64,000 nt of DNA from Parvibaculum lavamentivorans DS-1 (GCF_000017565.1 NC_009719.1:372001-436000), one strand, 5' to 3'. Positions 24,914-35,242 are shown, counted from the first letter of the stretch. Numbers and translations: made by a program. Notes: generated from the letters alone by a model not told the origin.

Positions 24914-25960
24914 ATGAAGGCGCTCGGCTATCACGGTGAAAGAGACATCCGCTACGACGACTTTCCAGACCCCGTGTTGATGGGTCAGGACGGCGCCATC
25001 GTGAAGATGAAGTCCTGCGGCATCTGCGGCAGCGACCTCCACATCTATCACGGCCACGGCTTCTCCAAGGACACCGGCTATTGTGTCGGCCATGAAGCAG
25101 TCGGCGAGGTGGTGGAGGTCGGCCGCGACGTGCGGACGCTGAAGGTCGGCGACGAGGTGATGATGTCGGCAGCCGTCCGCTCCGGCGGCTGCGGCCGTTG
25201 TCCCGCCTGCCGGGCCGGCACGCCGGCGAAATGCGCGAAGCAGATATGGGGCTGTTATGGCCTCAGCACCAACCTTCAGGGCTGTCAGGCCGAAGGCATC
25301 GCCATTCCCTGGGCCGACAACAATGCAACGCGCATTCCGGAAGGCATCTCCACCGATCAGGCGCTCCTGCTGACGGATAATCTGCCTACCGCCTATATGG
25401 GTGCGAAGAACGCCGATATCGGGCCCGGCAAGACGGTTGCGATTGTCGGCCTCGGTCCCATCGGTCTCATGGCCGTGCAGTCGGCCTTTGTGCTCGGCGC
25501 CGCGCGCGTCTTCGCCATCGACCTCGTGAAGGAGCGCCGCGATGCGGCGGCGGCGCTCGGCGCAATCCCGCTTTCGCCCGAAACCGCCATCGAGGAAGTC
25601 CGCGAGGCGACGGACGGCGCGATGGTCGAATGTTCGGTCGAAGCCGTCGGCATCGACAAGACGATTGAACTCGCCATCGCCGTCGCCGGCCGAAATGCCA
25701 GCATCTCCGTCTTCGGCGCGAACCAGAACCAGGCCTTCAAATATCCGCTCTGGACCGCCTTCAACAAGTCGCTCACTTTCCGCGTCGCGGGTTGTTTCGT
25801 TCAGAGCCACTGGCCGGAATTGATCCCGCTCGTGCAGGCGGGCCGCCTCACGCCGGAAAAATTCATCACCCACAGAATGTCGCTGAAGGATGGCGCGGAA
25901 GCCTACCGGATTTTCGACGGCAAGCTGGACAATGTGATGAAAGTGGTGCTCGCGCCCTGA
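24914..25960 (+). CDS. Zinc-dependent alcohol dehydrogenase (MDR family)
   Basis: 348 residues. Catalytic zinc ligands appear in CGICGSD and GHEAVGEV. The structural-zinc cysteines lie in CGRCPACRAGTPAKC, and the NAD(P) site is VGLGPIGLMAV. It oxidises alcohols or reduces aldehydes and ketones. GGAG lies about 7 nt before ATG 24914. As last gene of the operon it converges on tonB with 7 nt between stops. Substrate unknown, but it fits a route with the SDR and monooxygenases. Confidence 0.92.
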   Translation: MKALGYHGERDIRYDDFPDPVLMGQDGAIVKMKSCGICGSDLHIYHGHGFSKDTGYCVGHEAVGEVVEVGRDVRTLKVGDEVMMSAAVRSGGCGRCPACRAGTPAKCAKQIWGCYGLSTNLQGCQAEGIAIPWADNNATRIPEGISTDQALLLTDNLPTAYMGAKNADIGPGKTVAIVGLGPIGLMAVQSAFVLGAARVFAIDLVKERRDAAAALGAIPLSPETAIEEVREATDGAMVECSVEAVGIDKTIELAIAVAGRNASISVFGANQNQAFKYPLWTAFNKSLTFRVAGCFVQSHWPELIPLVQAGRLTPEKFITHRMSLKDGAEAYRIFDGKLDNVMKVVLAP

Positions 25961-25967
25961 GCCCGCG

Positions 25968-26720
25968 TCAGTTCAGGTTGAACACCACAGGCACGCGGAA
26001 GCTTTTCGTCTTGCCGGGAATCTCCGCCGGCAGAGCGGGCAGGGGCTCGGCGCGCTTCAGCATCGCCAGCACTTCCTCATCGAGCAGCACATGGCCGGAG
26101 CTCGCCGCCAGCCTGTATTCGATCACGCGGCCCTCGCGGTCCATTTCGAAATAAAGCTGCGCCGTTCCCTCCTGCGCCCGCCGCCTGGCGTTGCGCGGAT
26201 ATTTCTTGTGGCGCTCGAGATGCGCCAGCAGCAATTGCTGGAAGGTCGGCATGGCGCGCATTTCGGCGGCGCTGGGCGGCGCGTTGACGGGCGCTGCCGC
26301 TGTCTCCGCCTTCGGCGCGGGCGACGATTGCGGCGCAGTCGTTTCGAGTTGCACCTCGCGCACCGGCTCGGGCTTTTCCTCGGGCGTCTTTTCCGGCGGC
26401 GGCGGCAGCTCGGCGGGTTCGATGCGCGGCAGCGGCGGGTCCGGCAGGATTTCCGGCTCCACCGTTTCCTCCGGCGGCGTTTCCTCCATCTGCGGTCCGG
26501 GCGGCGCTTCCGTCGGTGGCTGCGGCGGCGCGCTCACCACGGGCGCAAGCTCGATGCTGATCGCCGAAGCGACTTCGGGCGGCGCCTGATGTCCGAACGG
26601 CCAGAACACCACAGCGGCGGCAACGCTCGCATGAGCCGCGAGCGCGAATATCGCGCCGGCACGCCATGCCGGCCTGACGCCTGTCAGGCCTGTGCCCTCC
26701 GCTCCGTTGGCTGCCGTCAT
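25968..26720 (-). CDS. tonB: Energy transducer TonB
   Basis: 250 residues. One membrane helix near the N-terminus (about 21-41) is followed by a long Pro/Glu-rich periplasmic spacer (about 55-150), then a TonB C-terminal domain (about 160-250: YPRNARRRAQEGTAQLYFEM, VLLDEEVLAMLKRAEPLP). It transmits proton-motive energy from ExbBD to outer-membrane receptors. The ATG overlaps the exbD stop by 4 nt. Its place beside the siderophore receptor suggests a dedicated partner. Confidence 0.92.
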   Translation of the reverse strand: MTAANGAEGTGLTGVRPAWRAGAIFALAAHASVAAAVVFWPFGHQAPPEVASAISIELAPVVSAPPQPPTEAPPGPQMEETPPEETVEPEILPDPPLPRIEPAELPPPPEKTPEEKPEPVREVQLETTAPQSSPAPKAETAAAPVNAPPSAAEMRAMPTFQQLLLAHLERHKKYPRNARRRAQEGTAQLYFEMDREGRVIEYRLAASSGHVLLDEEVLAMLKRAEPLPALPAEIPGKTKSFRVPVVFNLN

Positions 26721-27142
26721 GGCGCTTCCGAAGCGTCGAGCCCCACAAGTGCGATCTTGAGATAACCGGCGGCGCGAAGATCGTTCATCACCTGCATCAG
26801 GTCGCCATAACCAACGCTCTTGTCGGCGCGGAGAAACACGCGCTGCTCGCGGTCGCCCTGCGTCTGCGCGTCGAGCGCGGCGCCGAGGCTGCCCGGCGGC
26901 ACCGTTTCCTCGCCCAGCGCCACGCTGAGATCGGACTTCACCGAGAGGAATATCGGCTCGGTCGGGCGCGGCTGCGGCTCCGCATTCGCCGCCGGCAGGT
27001 CAACCGGAATGTCGACGGTCGCCAGCGGTGCCGCGATCATGAAGATGATGAGCAGGACGAGGATCACGTCGATGAACGGCGTGACGTTGATTTCATGCGT
27101 TTCGGCGAGGTCGTCGTCGCCGTGATCGAGACGGACAGCCAT
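26717..27142 (-). CDS. exbD: ExbD/TolR-family biopolymer transport protein
   Basis: 141 residues. A single N-terminal helix carries the conserved acidic start INVTPFIDVILVLLIIFMI, whose Asp is the proton-path residue. A periplasmic domain of about 95 residues follows. It works with ExbB as the proton channel that drives TonB. The gene starts 3 nt after the exbB stop and its own stop overlaps tonB. Confidence 0.93.
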   Translation of the reverse strand: MAVRLDHGDDDLAETHEINVTPFIDVILVLLIIFMIAAPLATVDIPVDLPAANAEPQPRPTEPIFLSVKSDLSVALGEETVPPGSLGAALDAQTQGDREQRVFLRADKSVGYGDLMQVMNDLRAAGYLKIALVGLDASEAP

Positions 27143-27145
27143 GGC

Positions 27146-28087
27146 TCAGTCCGCCGCCTTGGCGAGCCGTTGTTCGCGGCCGTGGTCGAGGTCGCGGCTG
27201 ACGAGGCGCAGCAGCTCCGCCGAACTGTCGGCAACGATGGCGCGGTAGCCGGCAATGGCGCGCGAGAACGAGTTGTAGATCACAACGGCGGGAATGGCGG
27301 CAACAAGTCCGAGCCCCGTTGCGAGCAGGGCTTCCGCGATGCCGGGCGCCACCACCGCAAGGTTCGTCGTCTGAGTATGCGCGATGCCGATGAAGCTGTT
27401 CATGATGCCCCAGACGGTACCGAACAGCCCGACGAAAGGCGCCGTCGCGCCGATGGTCGCAAGCACGCCCGTGCCGATGCCGATTTCACGCGCCGTGTTC
27501 GCCTCGATGCGCTGGAAGCGCCATGCAATGCGTTCCTTCACGCCTTCCTTGTCGGGCGCGGTGCCCGAAAGCTGCATTTCGTGTATCGCCGCCTGCGCCA
27601 GTTGCTGCACCGGGCCTTTCGCCGAGCGAAGTTTTTCTCCCGCCTCGTCCAGCGTCTTCGAAGCGGCAAGCGCGGCAAAGCCGCTTTTCGCCCGGCTGCG
27701 CGCCCGTGCAATCTCCGTGTTCTTCGCCAGCCAGATCGTCCAGGTGACGATCGAAGCGAAGACGAGCCCGATCATCACTGCTTTGACGACAATGTCGGCG
27801 GCGAGGAACATGCCCCAGGGCGAAAGATCGTCGGGCAGCGCCTCCGTCTCGCCCATCGCCGCCAGCTCCTCGGCTGTCAGGTCTTCGGAAATGCCGATGG
27901 CGTCTTCCGTCGCCGCGCCGTCCAGCGGCGTCAGGCTCTCTTCCTGGCCAAATCCGTCGCCCGCAGGCGCCTCCTGCGCATGCAGCGGGGAGGCCAGCAC
28001 AAAAGCGCTCAGAAGTGCGGCGAGAGAGAAGTGGAAAAATGTCGCGCGCAGCTTGCCCGCAGGCCCATTGGTCATTCTGTTACCCAT
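27146..28087 (-). CDS. exbB: ExbB/TolQ-family proton channel protein with periplasmic N-terminal extension
   Basis: 313 residues. A signal-like segment (about 13-36) is followed by an acidic periplasmic extension (about 38-90), then three membrane helices (about 100-125, 205-230 and 240-265) with GVLATIGATAPFVGLFGTVWGIM, the MotA/TolQ/ExbB signature. Long N-terminal extensions occur in the ExbB2-type of proteobacteria. It forms the motor with ExbD. ATG 28087 and ATG 28075 are both possible starts; neither has a strong ribosome site. First gene of exbB-exbD-tonB, divergent from the receptor. Confidence 0.9.
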   Translation of the reverse strand: MGNRMTNGPAGKLRATFFHFSLAALLSAFVLASPLHAQEAPAGDGFGQEESLTPLDGAATEDAIGISEDLTAEELAAMGETEALPDDLSPWGMFLAADIVVKAVMIGLVFASIVTWTIWLAKNTEIARARSRAKSGFAALAASKTLDEAGEKLRSAKGPVQQLAQAAIHEMQLSGTAPDKEGVKERIAWRFQRIEANTAREIGIGTGVLATIGATAPFVGLFGTVWGIMNSFIGIAHTQTTNLAVVAPGIAEALLATGLGLVAAIPAVVIYNSFSRAIAGYRAIVADSSAELLRLVSRDLDHGREQRLAKAAD

Positions 28088-28312
28088 CTACTCACGGATG
28101 CCGGATTTCACGGCCTCTGCCCACTCGGCGCAATGCCAAAACAGCAGCCGCGGCGAAATGCGCTTCGCCGGCTCGCTCCTCTGGCCCTTGTTCGTATTTA
28201 TCTATGGCTTCTTCAAGCACAAATAATAATGCCTCGCAATGTCATTCTACATTTCCCGCTGTTCCCCTTGACCGAATCCCCGATGAAATCAGGTCGTGAC
28301 ATATGGGCAACA

Positions 28313-28329
28313 TTGCGACGCATTCGCAA
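28313..28329. promoter_or_regulatory. Inverted repeat in the exbB-receptor intergenic region, possible iron-regulator site
   Basis: TTGCGA-N5-TCGCAA lies 80 nt before the receptor start, within the 322-nt divergent region 28088-28409. Genes on both sides are iron-uptake genes, so a Fur-, Irr- or RirA-type operator is expected, but this site does not match a consensus I can state with confidence. The rest of the region is AT-richer and holds no gene. Confidence 0.3.
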
Positions 28330-28409
28330 AATCCGGGGCAATCCTTGCTTTCCGATTGTCTTCCCCTCTTTTAAGAGTGCTTCTCAAACTCAAGGCGGGG
28401 AAAACTCAC

Positions 28410-30719
28410 ATGACACGAACCAAGCTGCTCAAATCATCGGCCTCGCACCTGGCCCTTATGGCCGGGTTGGCCGTGTCCATTACGTCGTTCGCGGCCGTCG
28501 CCCAGGAACCGAAGCCCGCCGTTCCGCAAAGCGAAGCGGAAGCGGATGGCGCCACGGTAACGGCCCCGATCAATGTCCAGGGCAACACCGAGGGGGATTA
28601 CAAGGTCGACGACCTGTCCTCCGCCAAGCAGACGGCACCGATCCTCGACACCCCGCAAACGGTCACGGTCGTTCCGCAGGAAGTCATCCGCGAACAGGCC
28701 GCCCGCAACCTCACGGAAGTCCTGAAAAGCACCCCTGGCATCAGCTTCAACGGTGGTGAAAACGGCTTCGGCACATCCGCCAACAATTTCTCGCTGCGCG
28801 GTTTCGATACCAGCGGCAGCGTCTTCATCGATGGCGCGCGCGATAGCGGCAGCTACACGCGCGATGTCTTCAACGTCGAGCAGGTCGAGGTCTTCAAGGG
28901 CCCGGCTGCGGATAATGGCCGCGGCGGCGCGGGCGGCTATGTGAACATCGTCACCAAGTCGCCGCAGCTCGACGACTTCATTGCCGGCACCGTCAGCTAC
29001 GGCTTCGACGAATATGACAGCGAAGATCGCAAGCGAGCGACGGTCGACGTCAACCAGCGCATCGGCCAGAATTCCGCCATCCGCATCAATGCATTGATGG
29101 AAGACAGCGGCATTCCGGGCCGCGAAATCGCCGAACAGAAAGCATGGGGCATTGCGCCCTCGCTCGCTTTCGGCCTCGGCACGGAATTCCGCGCGATCTT
29201 TTCCTATGAGCATGTCGAGCGCAACGACCTCCCGGAATGGGGCGTTCCCGGCGCCGCCTATTCCGACATGAACGCCAATAATCCGGATGGACAGGCCGCC
29301 TTCGATCCCGCGCTCGCGGGCATGTCGCGCGACGCCTTCTTCGGTCTCTCCTCCGACTTCGACGATGTCGACAGCGATGCCGTGATCGCGCGTTTTGAAT
29401 ATGATCTCGCGCCGACGGCGACACTCAGCAACCAGACGCGCTGGTCGGTCACGGATCGCACCGCGCGCTACACGCTTCCCACCGGCAATGCCGGCGGCGG
29501 CGTCATCAATACGCAGACGCAGTTCTACGATCGCGAAAACACGAGCCTGAGCAATCTCACCGACCTCTCGCTCCGTTTCACCACAGGCATGTTGCGGCAT
29601 CATGTGTCGGCCGGTATCGAGCTGACGAAGGAAGAATCCGAAGCCACCCGCTTCGGCGCCGTCAACAGCACCACCAGTGCCTTCAACCCGGATCCGAACC
29701 GCGCGCCGGGTGCGCCTTTCGTGCCCGCCTCCACGGCGGATGTCGAAGTGAAGACCATCGCCGCCTATGCGTATGACACGATGGAAATCGACCCGAAGTG
29801 GCAAGTCACCGGCGGCGTGCGCGCCGAGCGTTACGAGGTCGAAATCGTGTCGTCGGATGCATCGATTGCAGGCGGCAACACCTATGACGACAGCGAAACG
29901 CTTCTCGGCGGCAAGATCGGCCTGGTCCACAAGCCCGTCTCCAATGGCAGCGTCTATGTCTCCTTCGGCATGTCGGAACAGCCCTACGGCTCGTTCCTGT
30001 CGAACCCGGATATTTCGCGCACCGGCGCAAACGCCTTCCCGGGCTTCGTGCCGGGTGCCAAGCCCATCACGGCCTATAATTACGAAGTCGGCACCAAGTG
30101 GGATCTCTTCGGCGATCGTCTCCTCGCCACCGCCGCGCTCTTCCGCACGGAGAAGAAGGATGTGGCCTTCTCCTCGGGCGGCGCGCTTCTCGGCTATGGC
30201 CAGCAGATCGTCCAGGGCCTTGAACTCGGCGCAACGGGCAAGCTCACCGAGGAATGGAACGTCTTTGGCGGTCTCCTCCTCATGGATAGCGAGCGTAAGC
30301 ACGATCCGGCCTTCGACGCGGTTCTCCGTGCGGCGAATCCCGGCGACTATGGCACCGCCACGACCACCAATGGCGATGAGCTGGCTTTCACGCCGAACGT
30401 CTCCGCCAGCCTCTGGACGACCTACCGTCTGCCGGTCGGCCTCACTTTCGGCGGCGGCATGCGCTATGTCGGCTCGTCCTATCTCGGCCGCCCGGACGAT
30501 GCGCTCCGCGTCATCGCCAACAGCCGCTACGGCGAAGTGCCGAGCTACACGGTCTTCGACGCGATGGTGTCCTATGAAGTGACGGAGAGCATCGACCTCC
30601 GCCTCAACGTGGAGAACCTGACGGACCGGACCTACATCTCCTCCTCCAACTGGAATGGCCGCCGCGTCATGCTCGGCAATCCCCGTACCTTCATCGTCAG
30701 CACCAGCTTCAAGTTCTGA
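28410..30719 (+). CDS. TonB-dependent siderophore receptor, Fiu-like
   Basis: 769 residues. The signal peptide (about 1-31) ends near FAAVAQ. The plug domain includes [40 protein letters not shown] and [18 protein letters not shown]. The 22-strand barrel ends in a terminal Phe (VSTSFKF), as outer-membrane proteins do. The plug sequence fits the catecholate receptor Fiu/CirA type. I chose ATG 28410, where the signal peptide begins. The tonB-exbBD operon and a PiuC-like gene on either side support uptake of ferric catecholates. Confidence 0.92.
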   Translation: MTRTKLLKSSASHLALMAGLAVSITSFAAVAQEPKPAVPQSEAEADGATVTAPINVQGNTEGDYKVDDLSSAKQTAPILDTPQTVTVVPQEVIREQAARNLTEVLKSTPGISFNGGENGFGTSANNFSLRGFDTSGSVFIDGARDSGSYTRDVFNVEQVEVFKGPAADNGRGGAGGYVNIVTKSPQLDDFIAGTVSYGFDEYDSEDRKRATVDVNQRIGQNSAIRINALMEDSGIPGREIAEQKAWGIAPSLAFGLGTEFRAIFSYEHVERNDLPEWGVPGAAYSDMNANNPDGQAAFDPALAGMSRDAFFGLSSDFDDVDSDAVIARFEYDLAPTATLSNQTRWSVTDRTARYTLPTGNAGGGVINTQTQFYDRENTSLSNLTDLSLRFTTGMLRHHVSAGIELTKEESEATRFGAVNSTTSAFNPDPNRAPGAPFVPASTADVEVKTIAAYAYDTMEIDPKWQVTGGVRAERYEVEIVSSDASIAGGNTYDDSETLLGGKIGLVHKPVSNGSVYVSFGMSEQPYGSFLSNPDISRTGANAFPGFVPGAKPITAYNYEVGTKWDLFGDRLLATAALFRTEKKDVAFSSGGALLGYGQQIVQGLELGATGKLTEEWNVFGGLLLMDSERKHDPAFDAVLRAANPGDYGTATTTNGDELAFTPNVSASLWTTYRLPVGLTFGGGMRYVGSSYLGRPDDALRVIANSRYGEVPSYTVFDAMVSYEVTESIDLRLNVENLTDRTYISSSNWNGRRVMLGNPRTFIVSTSFKF

Positions 30720-30740
30720 CATCGGGTCGGCATCGTCAGC

Positions 30741-30776
30741 GCCCCGGCTGCAAAAGCGGCCGGGGCGTTTTGTTTT
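30741..30776 (+). terminator. Rho-independent terminator of the siderophore receptor gene
   Basis: An 8-bp GCCCCGGC/GCCGGGGC stem with a 10-nt loop is followed by GTTTTGTTTT. It lies 21 nt after the receptor stop. Confidence 0.88.
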
Positions 30777-30852
30777 CCGGCGCGCTGGACGTCTCTTGCC
30801 TCGCCTGTATCATGGCCGCGCCCGCGCGCGGCACCGATGGAGTGGTCAGACA

Positions 30853-31533
30853 ATGATGCTGGAAATCCCCGATGTGCTGACATCGGCGCAACTGCGCCAG
30901 TGCCGCGAGGCGCTGGAAAAGGCGGCATGGCAGGATGGGCGCCAGACGGCGGGCCACATGGCCGCGCAGGCGAAAAACAACCAGCAGCTCGCGCAGGACG
31001 ATCCCCTCTCGGTCGAACTTGGCGAATTCCTTCTCGACCGCCTCGGCAAGACCGATCGTTTCATCGCCGCCGCCTTGCCGTTGAAGGTTCTGCCGCCGCG
31101 TTTCAACCGCTATAGCGGCGGCGGTAATTACGGCAATCACGTCGATGCGGCAATTTTCAGCGTCCCCGGCACGCCGCACCGGATCAGGTCCGATATTTCC
31201 GCCACGCTCTTTTTCAGTGAGCCTGATGAATATGAAGGCGGCGAGCTGATCGTCGAGGACACTTATGGCAGCCACGCGATCAAGCTGCCTGCGGGCCATA
31301 TGGTCCTCTATCCCGGCACGAGCCTCCACCGTGTTGCGCCGGTCACGAAGGGCGTGCGTCTCGCTTCCTTCTTCTGGGTGCAAAGCCTCGTGCGTGAAGA
31401 CAGCCAGCGCGCCATGCTCTGGGAGCTCGATGGCGCGATCCAGCGCGTCACGCTCGACACACCGGAAAGCCCCGCCCTGCCGCAGCTCATGGCGCTCTAC
31501 CACAATCTCCTGCGGCGCTGGTCGAACACATGA
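30853..31533 (+). CDS. Fe(II)/2-oxoglutarate-dependent PKHD-type hydroxylase (PiuC-like)
   Basis: 226 residues, the usual length of the PiuC/YbiX family. The iron ligands are seen in [11 protein letters not shown] (HxD) and [12 protein letters not shown] (distal His and 2-oxoglutarate Arg). Relatives sit beside Fiu or PiuA receptors and are iron-regulated, as here. Their substrate is not settled; siderophore modification is often proposed. ATG 30853 and ATG 30856 are adjacent candidates. Its stop overlaps the next ATG (31530-31533). Confidence 0.9.
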   Translation: MMLEIPDVLTSAQLRQCREALEKAAWQDGRQTAGHMAAQAKNNQQLAQDDPLSVELGEFLLDRLGKTDRFIAAALPLKVLPPRFNRYSGGGNYGNHVDAAIFSVPGTPHRIRSDISATLFFSEPDEYEGGELIVEDTYGSHAIKLPAGHMVLYPGTSLHRVAPVTKGVRLASFFWVQSLVREDSQRAMLWELDGAIQRVTLDTPESPALPQLMALYHNLLRRWSNT

Positions 31534-32645
31534 CGTCCGCGCGCAAACCGCCGCTTGAGCGCATCCCGCCGGAAATTGCCTGCGCCGCCGACTACGAAGC
31601 CTTCGCGCGCGAGCGGGTGGAGGAGGGCGCCTGGGCCTATCTGGACGGCGCCGCCGCCGACGCGCTGACCCATGCCGAAAACCTGAAAGCCTTCGCCCGT
31701 ATTCGTCTCGTCAATCGCGTCCTCGCCGATCTTGCCGGTGGTCACACGCGGCTGGAGCTTTTCGGCTGCGCCTTCGACCATCCGGTCATGGTCGCCCCGG
31801 TTGCGTTTCAGAAGCTCGCCCACCCGGACGGCGAATTGGCGACGGTCACGGCGGCGGGCGTATTGAAGGCGGGCATGGTCGTCAGCGCCCAGGCGAGCAT
31901 GGACATGGAGGAATTGGCGCGTCAGGCGGCGGGCCCGCTCTGGTTCCAGCTCTATATCCAGCCCGATCGCGACTTCACGCTCCAACTGGTCAGGCGTGCC
32001 GAGAAAGCGGGCTACCGCGCGCTCGTTCTCACCGTCGATGCGCCGGTGCATGGCGCGCGCAACAGCGAGCAGCGCGCCGGCTTTTCCCTGCCGCCGGATG
32101 TCGAGGCTGTGAACCTGAAAGCCATGCGCCCGCTTCCGCCCTACATGGCGGGGCCGGGCGAGAGCGCCGTCTTCGCAAGCCCGCTCCTCGCCGCCGCGCC
32201 GGGTTGGAAGGATCTGAACTGGCTCGCCGCTCATACAAACCTCCCCATCCTTCTGAAAGGCATACTGCATCCGGCCGATGCCGCCCGCGCCGTCGAGGCG
32301 GGCGCCTCGGGCATCGTCGTCTCCAATCACGGCGGCCGCACTCTCGATACGCTTCCCGCCGCCATCGAAGCCTTGCCCGGTATCGTCGAGGCCGTGGCGG
32401 GCCGCGTGCCGGTGTTGATGGATGGCGGCGTCAGGCGCGGCACCGACATTGTGAAGGCGCTCGCGCTCGGCGCGAAGGCCGTGCTGGTCGGCCGCCCGGT
32501 CATTGACGGTCTCGCCGCCGCCGGCGCGCCGGGCGTCGCCCATGTGCTCCACATGCTGCGCGCCGAACTGGAAGTGGCGATGGTGCTCACGGGATGCCGG
32601 ACCCTCGCCGACATAGACGCCTCGATCCTGTGGCAAGATCGTTAA
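31530..32645 (+). CDS. FMN-dependent alpha-hydroxy-acid oxidase/dehydrogenase
   Basis: 371 residues. The barrel shows [49 protein letters not shown] with the catalytic His and substrate Arg, and [12 protein letters not shown] plus VLVGRP for FMN phosphate binding. It oxidises an L-2-hydroxy acid such as lactate, glycolate or mandelate; which one cannot be told. It is translationally coupled to the hydroxylase gene, an odd pairing for an iron locus. Confidence 0.9.
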   Translation: MTSARKPPLERIPPEIACAADYEAFARERVEEGAWAYLDGAAADALTHAENLKAFARIRLVNRVLADLAGGHTRLELFGCAFDHPVMVAPVAFQKLAHPDGELATVTAAGVLKAGMVVSAQASMDMEELARQAAGPLWFQLYIQPDRDFTLQLVRRAEKAGYRALVLTVDAPVHGARNSEQRAGFSLPPDVEAVNLKAMRPLPPYMAGPGESAVFASPLLAAAPGWKDLNWLAAHTNLPILLKGILHPADAARAVEAGASGIVVSNHGGRTLDTLPAAIEALPGIVEAVAGRVPVLMDGGVRRGTDIVKALALGAKAVLVGRPVIDGLAAAGAPGVAHVLHMLRAELEVAMVLTGCRTLADIDASILWQDR

Positions 32646-32727
32646 AAATGATCATTTTGCCATTTTGCGGCACTGGTACTACGATTCACACGGGATTGGA
32701 GATGTCGAAATCCGGGGGGAGCTGGAA

Positions 32728-33246
32728 ATGTCCATTGGTCGAGCTGCAGCGCGGCACAAGAGCATTGTGTTGCCCCCCATCGATCTCGACGTAACGCTGG
32801 CCTGCGAGGCACCCGAGGTTCAGGCGGGGCTTGCCTACTGGCGCGAGAAAGCAGCCGGACGGCCGATGCCGCTGCGTTCCGACGTCAAGCCGGAGGAAAT
32901 AGCCCGCCTCCTTCCCCATCTCTGCCTTTTCGAGCTCCGTAAAACGCCGGCCGGCGTCGAACTTTTCCCCCGCCTCGCCGGGGCGAAATTCGAGGAAGTC
33001 TTCGGCCCGATCCACAACAAGCCCCTCGCCACGGTCCTCGCCCCGGAAATACTGGAACGCTGGCGCGGCGGCGCCGCCGCCGTCGTCGAGCTCGCCGCGC
33101 CGCTCCGGCTCACCGGTAACGTGCTGCACCAGGACAAGACCTTCATCCGCTTTGAAATCATCATGGCGCCCTTGAGCCATGATGGCAGCGAGATCGACAT
33201 GTTCTTTCTCGTCTCGCATTTCGAGATGGAAGAGCTCTCGTTCTAG
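32728..33246 (+). CDS. PAS-fold protein of the alphaproteobacterial PAS_5 type
   Basis: 172 residues. The middle region (LAYWREKAAGRPMPLRSDVKP, LLPHLCLFEL, VELFPRLAGAKFEEVFG, RLTGNVLHQD, IIMAPLSHDGSEIDMFFLV) matches the general layout of single-domain PAS_5 proteins found in alphaproteobacteria. No output domain is present, so it may sense or scaffold. ATG 32728 is chosen because a GGGGGGAG tract lies about 7 nt upstream and the fold starts there; a longer frame opens at 32665. Confidence 0.7.
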   Translation: MSIGRAAARHKSIVLPPIDLDVTLACEAPEVQAGLAYWREKAAGRPMPLRSDVKPEEIARLLPHLCLFELRKTPAGVELFPRLAGAKFEEVFGPIHNKPLATVLAPEILERWRGGAAAVVELAAPLRLTGNVLHQDKTFIRFEIIMAPLSHDGSEIDMFFLVSHFEMEELSF

Positions 33247-33346
33247 CGCTGCCGGGTCTTTGTGCCGCGGCGTCAAGCATGTACTCTCCCCCCTCGCGCC
33301 CGGCGCGGAAAAGAAAAAGCCCTTGTAAAGAGGGAGCAGGGGAAAG

Positions 33347-35242
33347 ATGGAACAGCCAAAAGACGCCACCGAAGCCACGCGCCGCGCCCATGCCGCCCTC
33401 GCGCGTCAGTTGCCGCCGGATACGGACGAGGACATGGGCCTTGTCACGCGCGGCTTCATGGGCACGATCCCCGATGCGAAAATCCTCAACGAAGCGGGCC
33501 ATGCCGTCTGGGACATGAGCGCCTTCGCCTTTCAGGGCGACGGCTGCGGCTGCCCGGACACGGTGAACCCCAGCCTTTGGCGTCAGGCGAAGCTCAATCT
33601 CGTCCACGGTCTCTTCGAGGTCGTGCCCGGCATCTATCAGGTTCGCAACTTCGACCTCTCCAACATCACCTTCATCGAAGGCGAAACCGGCTACATCGTC
33701 ATCGATCCGCTGATCTCCGCCGAGCCAGCCGCAGCCGCCCTCGCGCTCCTGCGCGAGCATCGCGGCGACAAGCCCGTCACCGGCGTCATCTACACCCACA
33801 GCCATGTTGATCACTACGGCGGCGTGCGCGGCGTGCTGAGCGACGAGGACATAAAAAATGGCCTCCGCATCATCGCCCCCGAAGGCTTTCTGGAAGAAGC
33901 CGTCAGCGAAAACGTGCTGGCGGGCAACGCCATGGGCCGCCGCGCCACTTATATGTATGGCGCGCTCCTGCCGCGAAACGCGAAAGGCCATATCGATGCC
34001 GGCCTCGGCAAGACCGTGTCGATGGGGCAGGTGAGCCTTGTGCCGCCGACGACAAGCATTTCCGAAACCGGCACGAAGCTCGTCGTCGACGGCGTGGAAA
34101 TTATCTTCCAGGTCACGCCCGACACCGAGGCGCCCGCCGAGATGAATTTCTACTTCCCGCAGTTCAAGGCGCTCTGCATGGCCGAGAACTGCTCCTGCCA
34201 CCTCCACAACATCTACACGCCGCGCGGCGCGCAGGTCCGCGACGCGAAATCGTGGAGCTGGTACATCGACGAGGCGATCGACCTCTTCGGCAAGGAAGCC
34301 GATGTCCTCTTTGCCAGCCATCACTGGCCGCGCTGGGGCAGCGAGAAGGCGGTCGCCTTCCTGAAGAAGCAACGCGACCTCTACAAATATATCCACGACC
34401 AGACACTCCGCATGGCGAACCATGGGGCGACGCCGCTGGAGATCGCGGAGGAACTGACGCTCCCGCCGACGCTTGCTTCCGAATGGTACACGCGCGGCTA
34501 TTACGGCACGCTCAATCACAACGCCAAGGCCGTCTACCAGCGATATCTCGGCTGGTTCGACGGCAACCCCGCCAACCTCCACAAGCATCCGCCGGTGGAG
34601 GCGGGAAAGCGTTATGTCGATCTCGCGGGAGGCGCCGACGCGCTGCTGGAAAAGGCACGCGCCGCCTACGAGCATGGCGACTATCGCTGGGTGGCCGAAC
34701 TCGTGAACCATCTCGTCTTCGCCGACCCGGACAATGCGGACGCCCGCCATTTGCAGGCCGACGCGCTGGAACAGCTCGGCTATCAGGCGGAGTCCGGTCC
34801 GTGGCGCGGCTTCTATCTCACAGCCGCGATGGAGCTTCGCAATCCGCGTCCGCCCGCCGCCGAGCCACGCCAGGGTGCGGCCGGCCAGATGCGCGCGCTT
34901 CCCGCCGAGCTGCTCCTCGATTCGCTCTCCGTCCGCCTCAACGGCGAAAAGGCGGGCGCGCGTGAAATCGCGCTCAACATCCATTTCACCGACACCAACG
35001 AGCAATTCCTTGTGACGCTCGAAAACGCGGTGCTGCATCACTACCCGGAGAGGAAAGACCCGAAGGCGCCTTCCGTCTCGCTCACCCGCGCCGTGCTGGC
35101 CGAGCTCGTCATCGGTGAACGCGCCTTCGCCGCCGCGCTTGCCGACAAGTCGATGACGATCGAAGGCGCGCGCGAGCCTTTCGCCGATCTCCTGTCGATG
35201 CTCGACCGCTTCGACTTCTGGTTCGAAATCGTAATGCCGTGA
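33347..35242 (+). CDS. Alkyl sulfatase of the SdsA1/BDS1 metallo-beta-lactamase family
   Basis: 631 residues. The MBL core holds YTHSHVDHYGGVRG (zinc ligands) and AEMNFYFPQFKALCMAENCSCHLHN. A middle dimerisation/TPR-like part (about 400-500) and a C-terminal SCP-2-like domain (about 515-625) follow, the known three-domain architecture of SdsA1. It cleaves alkyl sulfates such as SDS to alcohol and sulfate. No signal peptide is evident, although SdsA1 itself is secreted. It is followed after 18 nt by an MDR reductase and is likely in one operon with it. Confidence 0.93.
   Translation: MEQPKDATEATRRAHAALARQLPPDTDEDMGLVTRGFMGTIPDAKILNEAGHAVWDMSAFAFQGDGCGCPDTVNPSLWRQAKLNLVHGLFEVVPGIYQVRNFDLSNITFIEGETGYIVIDPLISAEPAAAALALLREHRGDKPVTGVIYTHSHVDHYGGVRGVLSDEDIKNGLRIIAPEGFLEEAVSENVLAGNAMGRRATYMYGALLPRNAKGHIDAGLGKTVSMGQVSLVPPTTSISETGTKLVVDGVEIIFQVTPDTEAPAEMNFYFPQFKALCMAENCSCHLHNIYTPRGAQVRDAKSWSWYIDEAIDLFGKEADVLFASHHWPRWGSEKAVAFLKKQRDLYKYIHDQTLRMANHGATPLEIAEELTLPPTLASEWYTRGYYGTLNHNAKAVYQRYLGWFDGNPANLHKHPPVEAGKRYVDLAGGADALLEKARAAYEHGDYRWVAELVNHLVFADPDNADARHLQADALEQLGYQAESGPWRGFYLTAAMELRNPRPPAAEPRQGAAGQMRALPAELLLDSLSVRLNGEKAGAREIALNIHFTDTNEQFLVTLENAVLHHYPERKDPKAPSVSLTRAVLAELVIGERAFAAALADKSMTIEGAREPFADLLSMLDRFDFWFEIVMP

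Noticed and set aside
28434-30722. 762-codon frame opposite the siderophore receptor
   Set aside because: Antisense to a complete receptor with signal peptide and plug; low-complexity composition.
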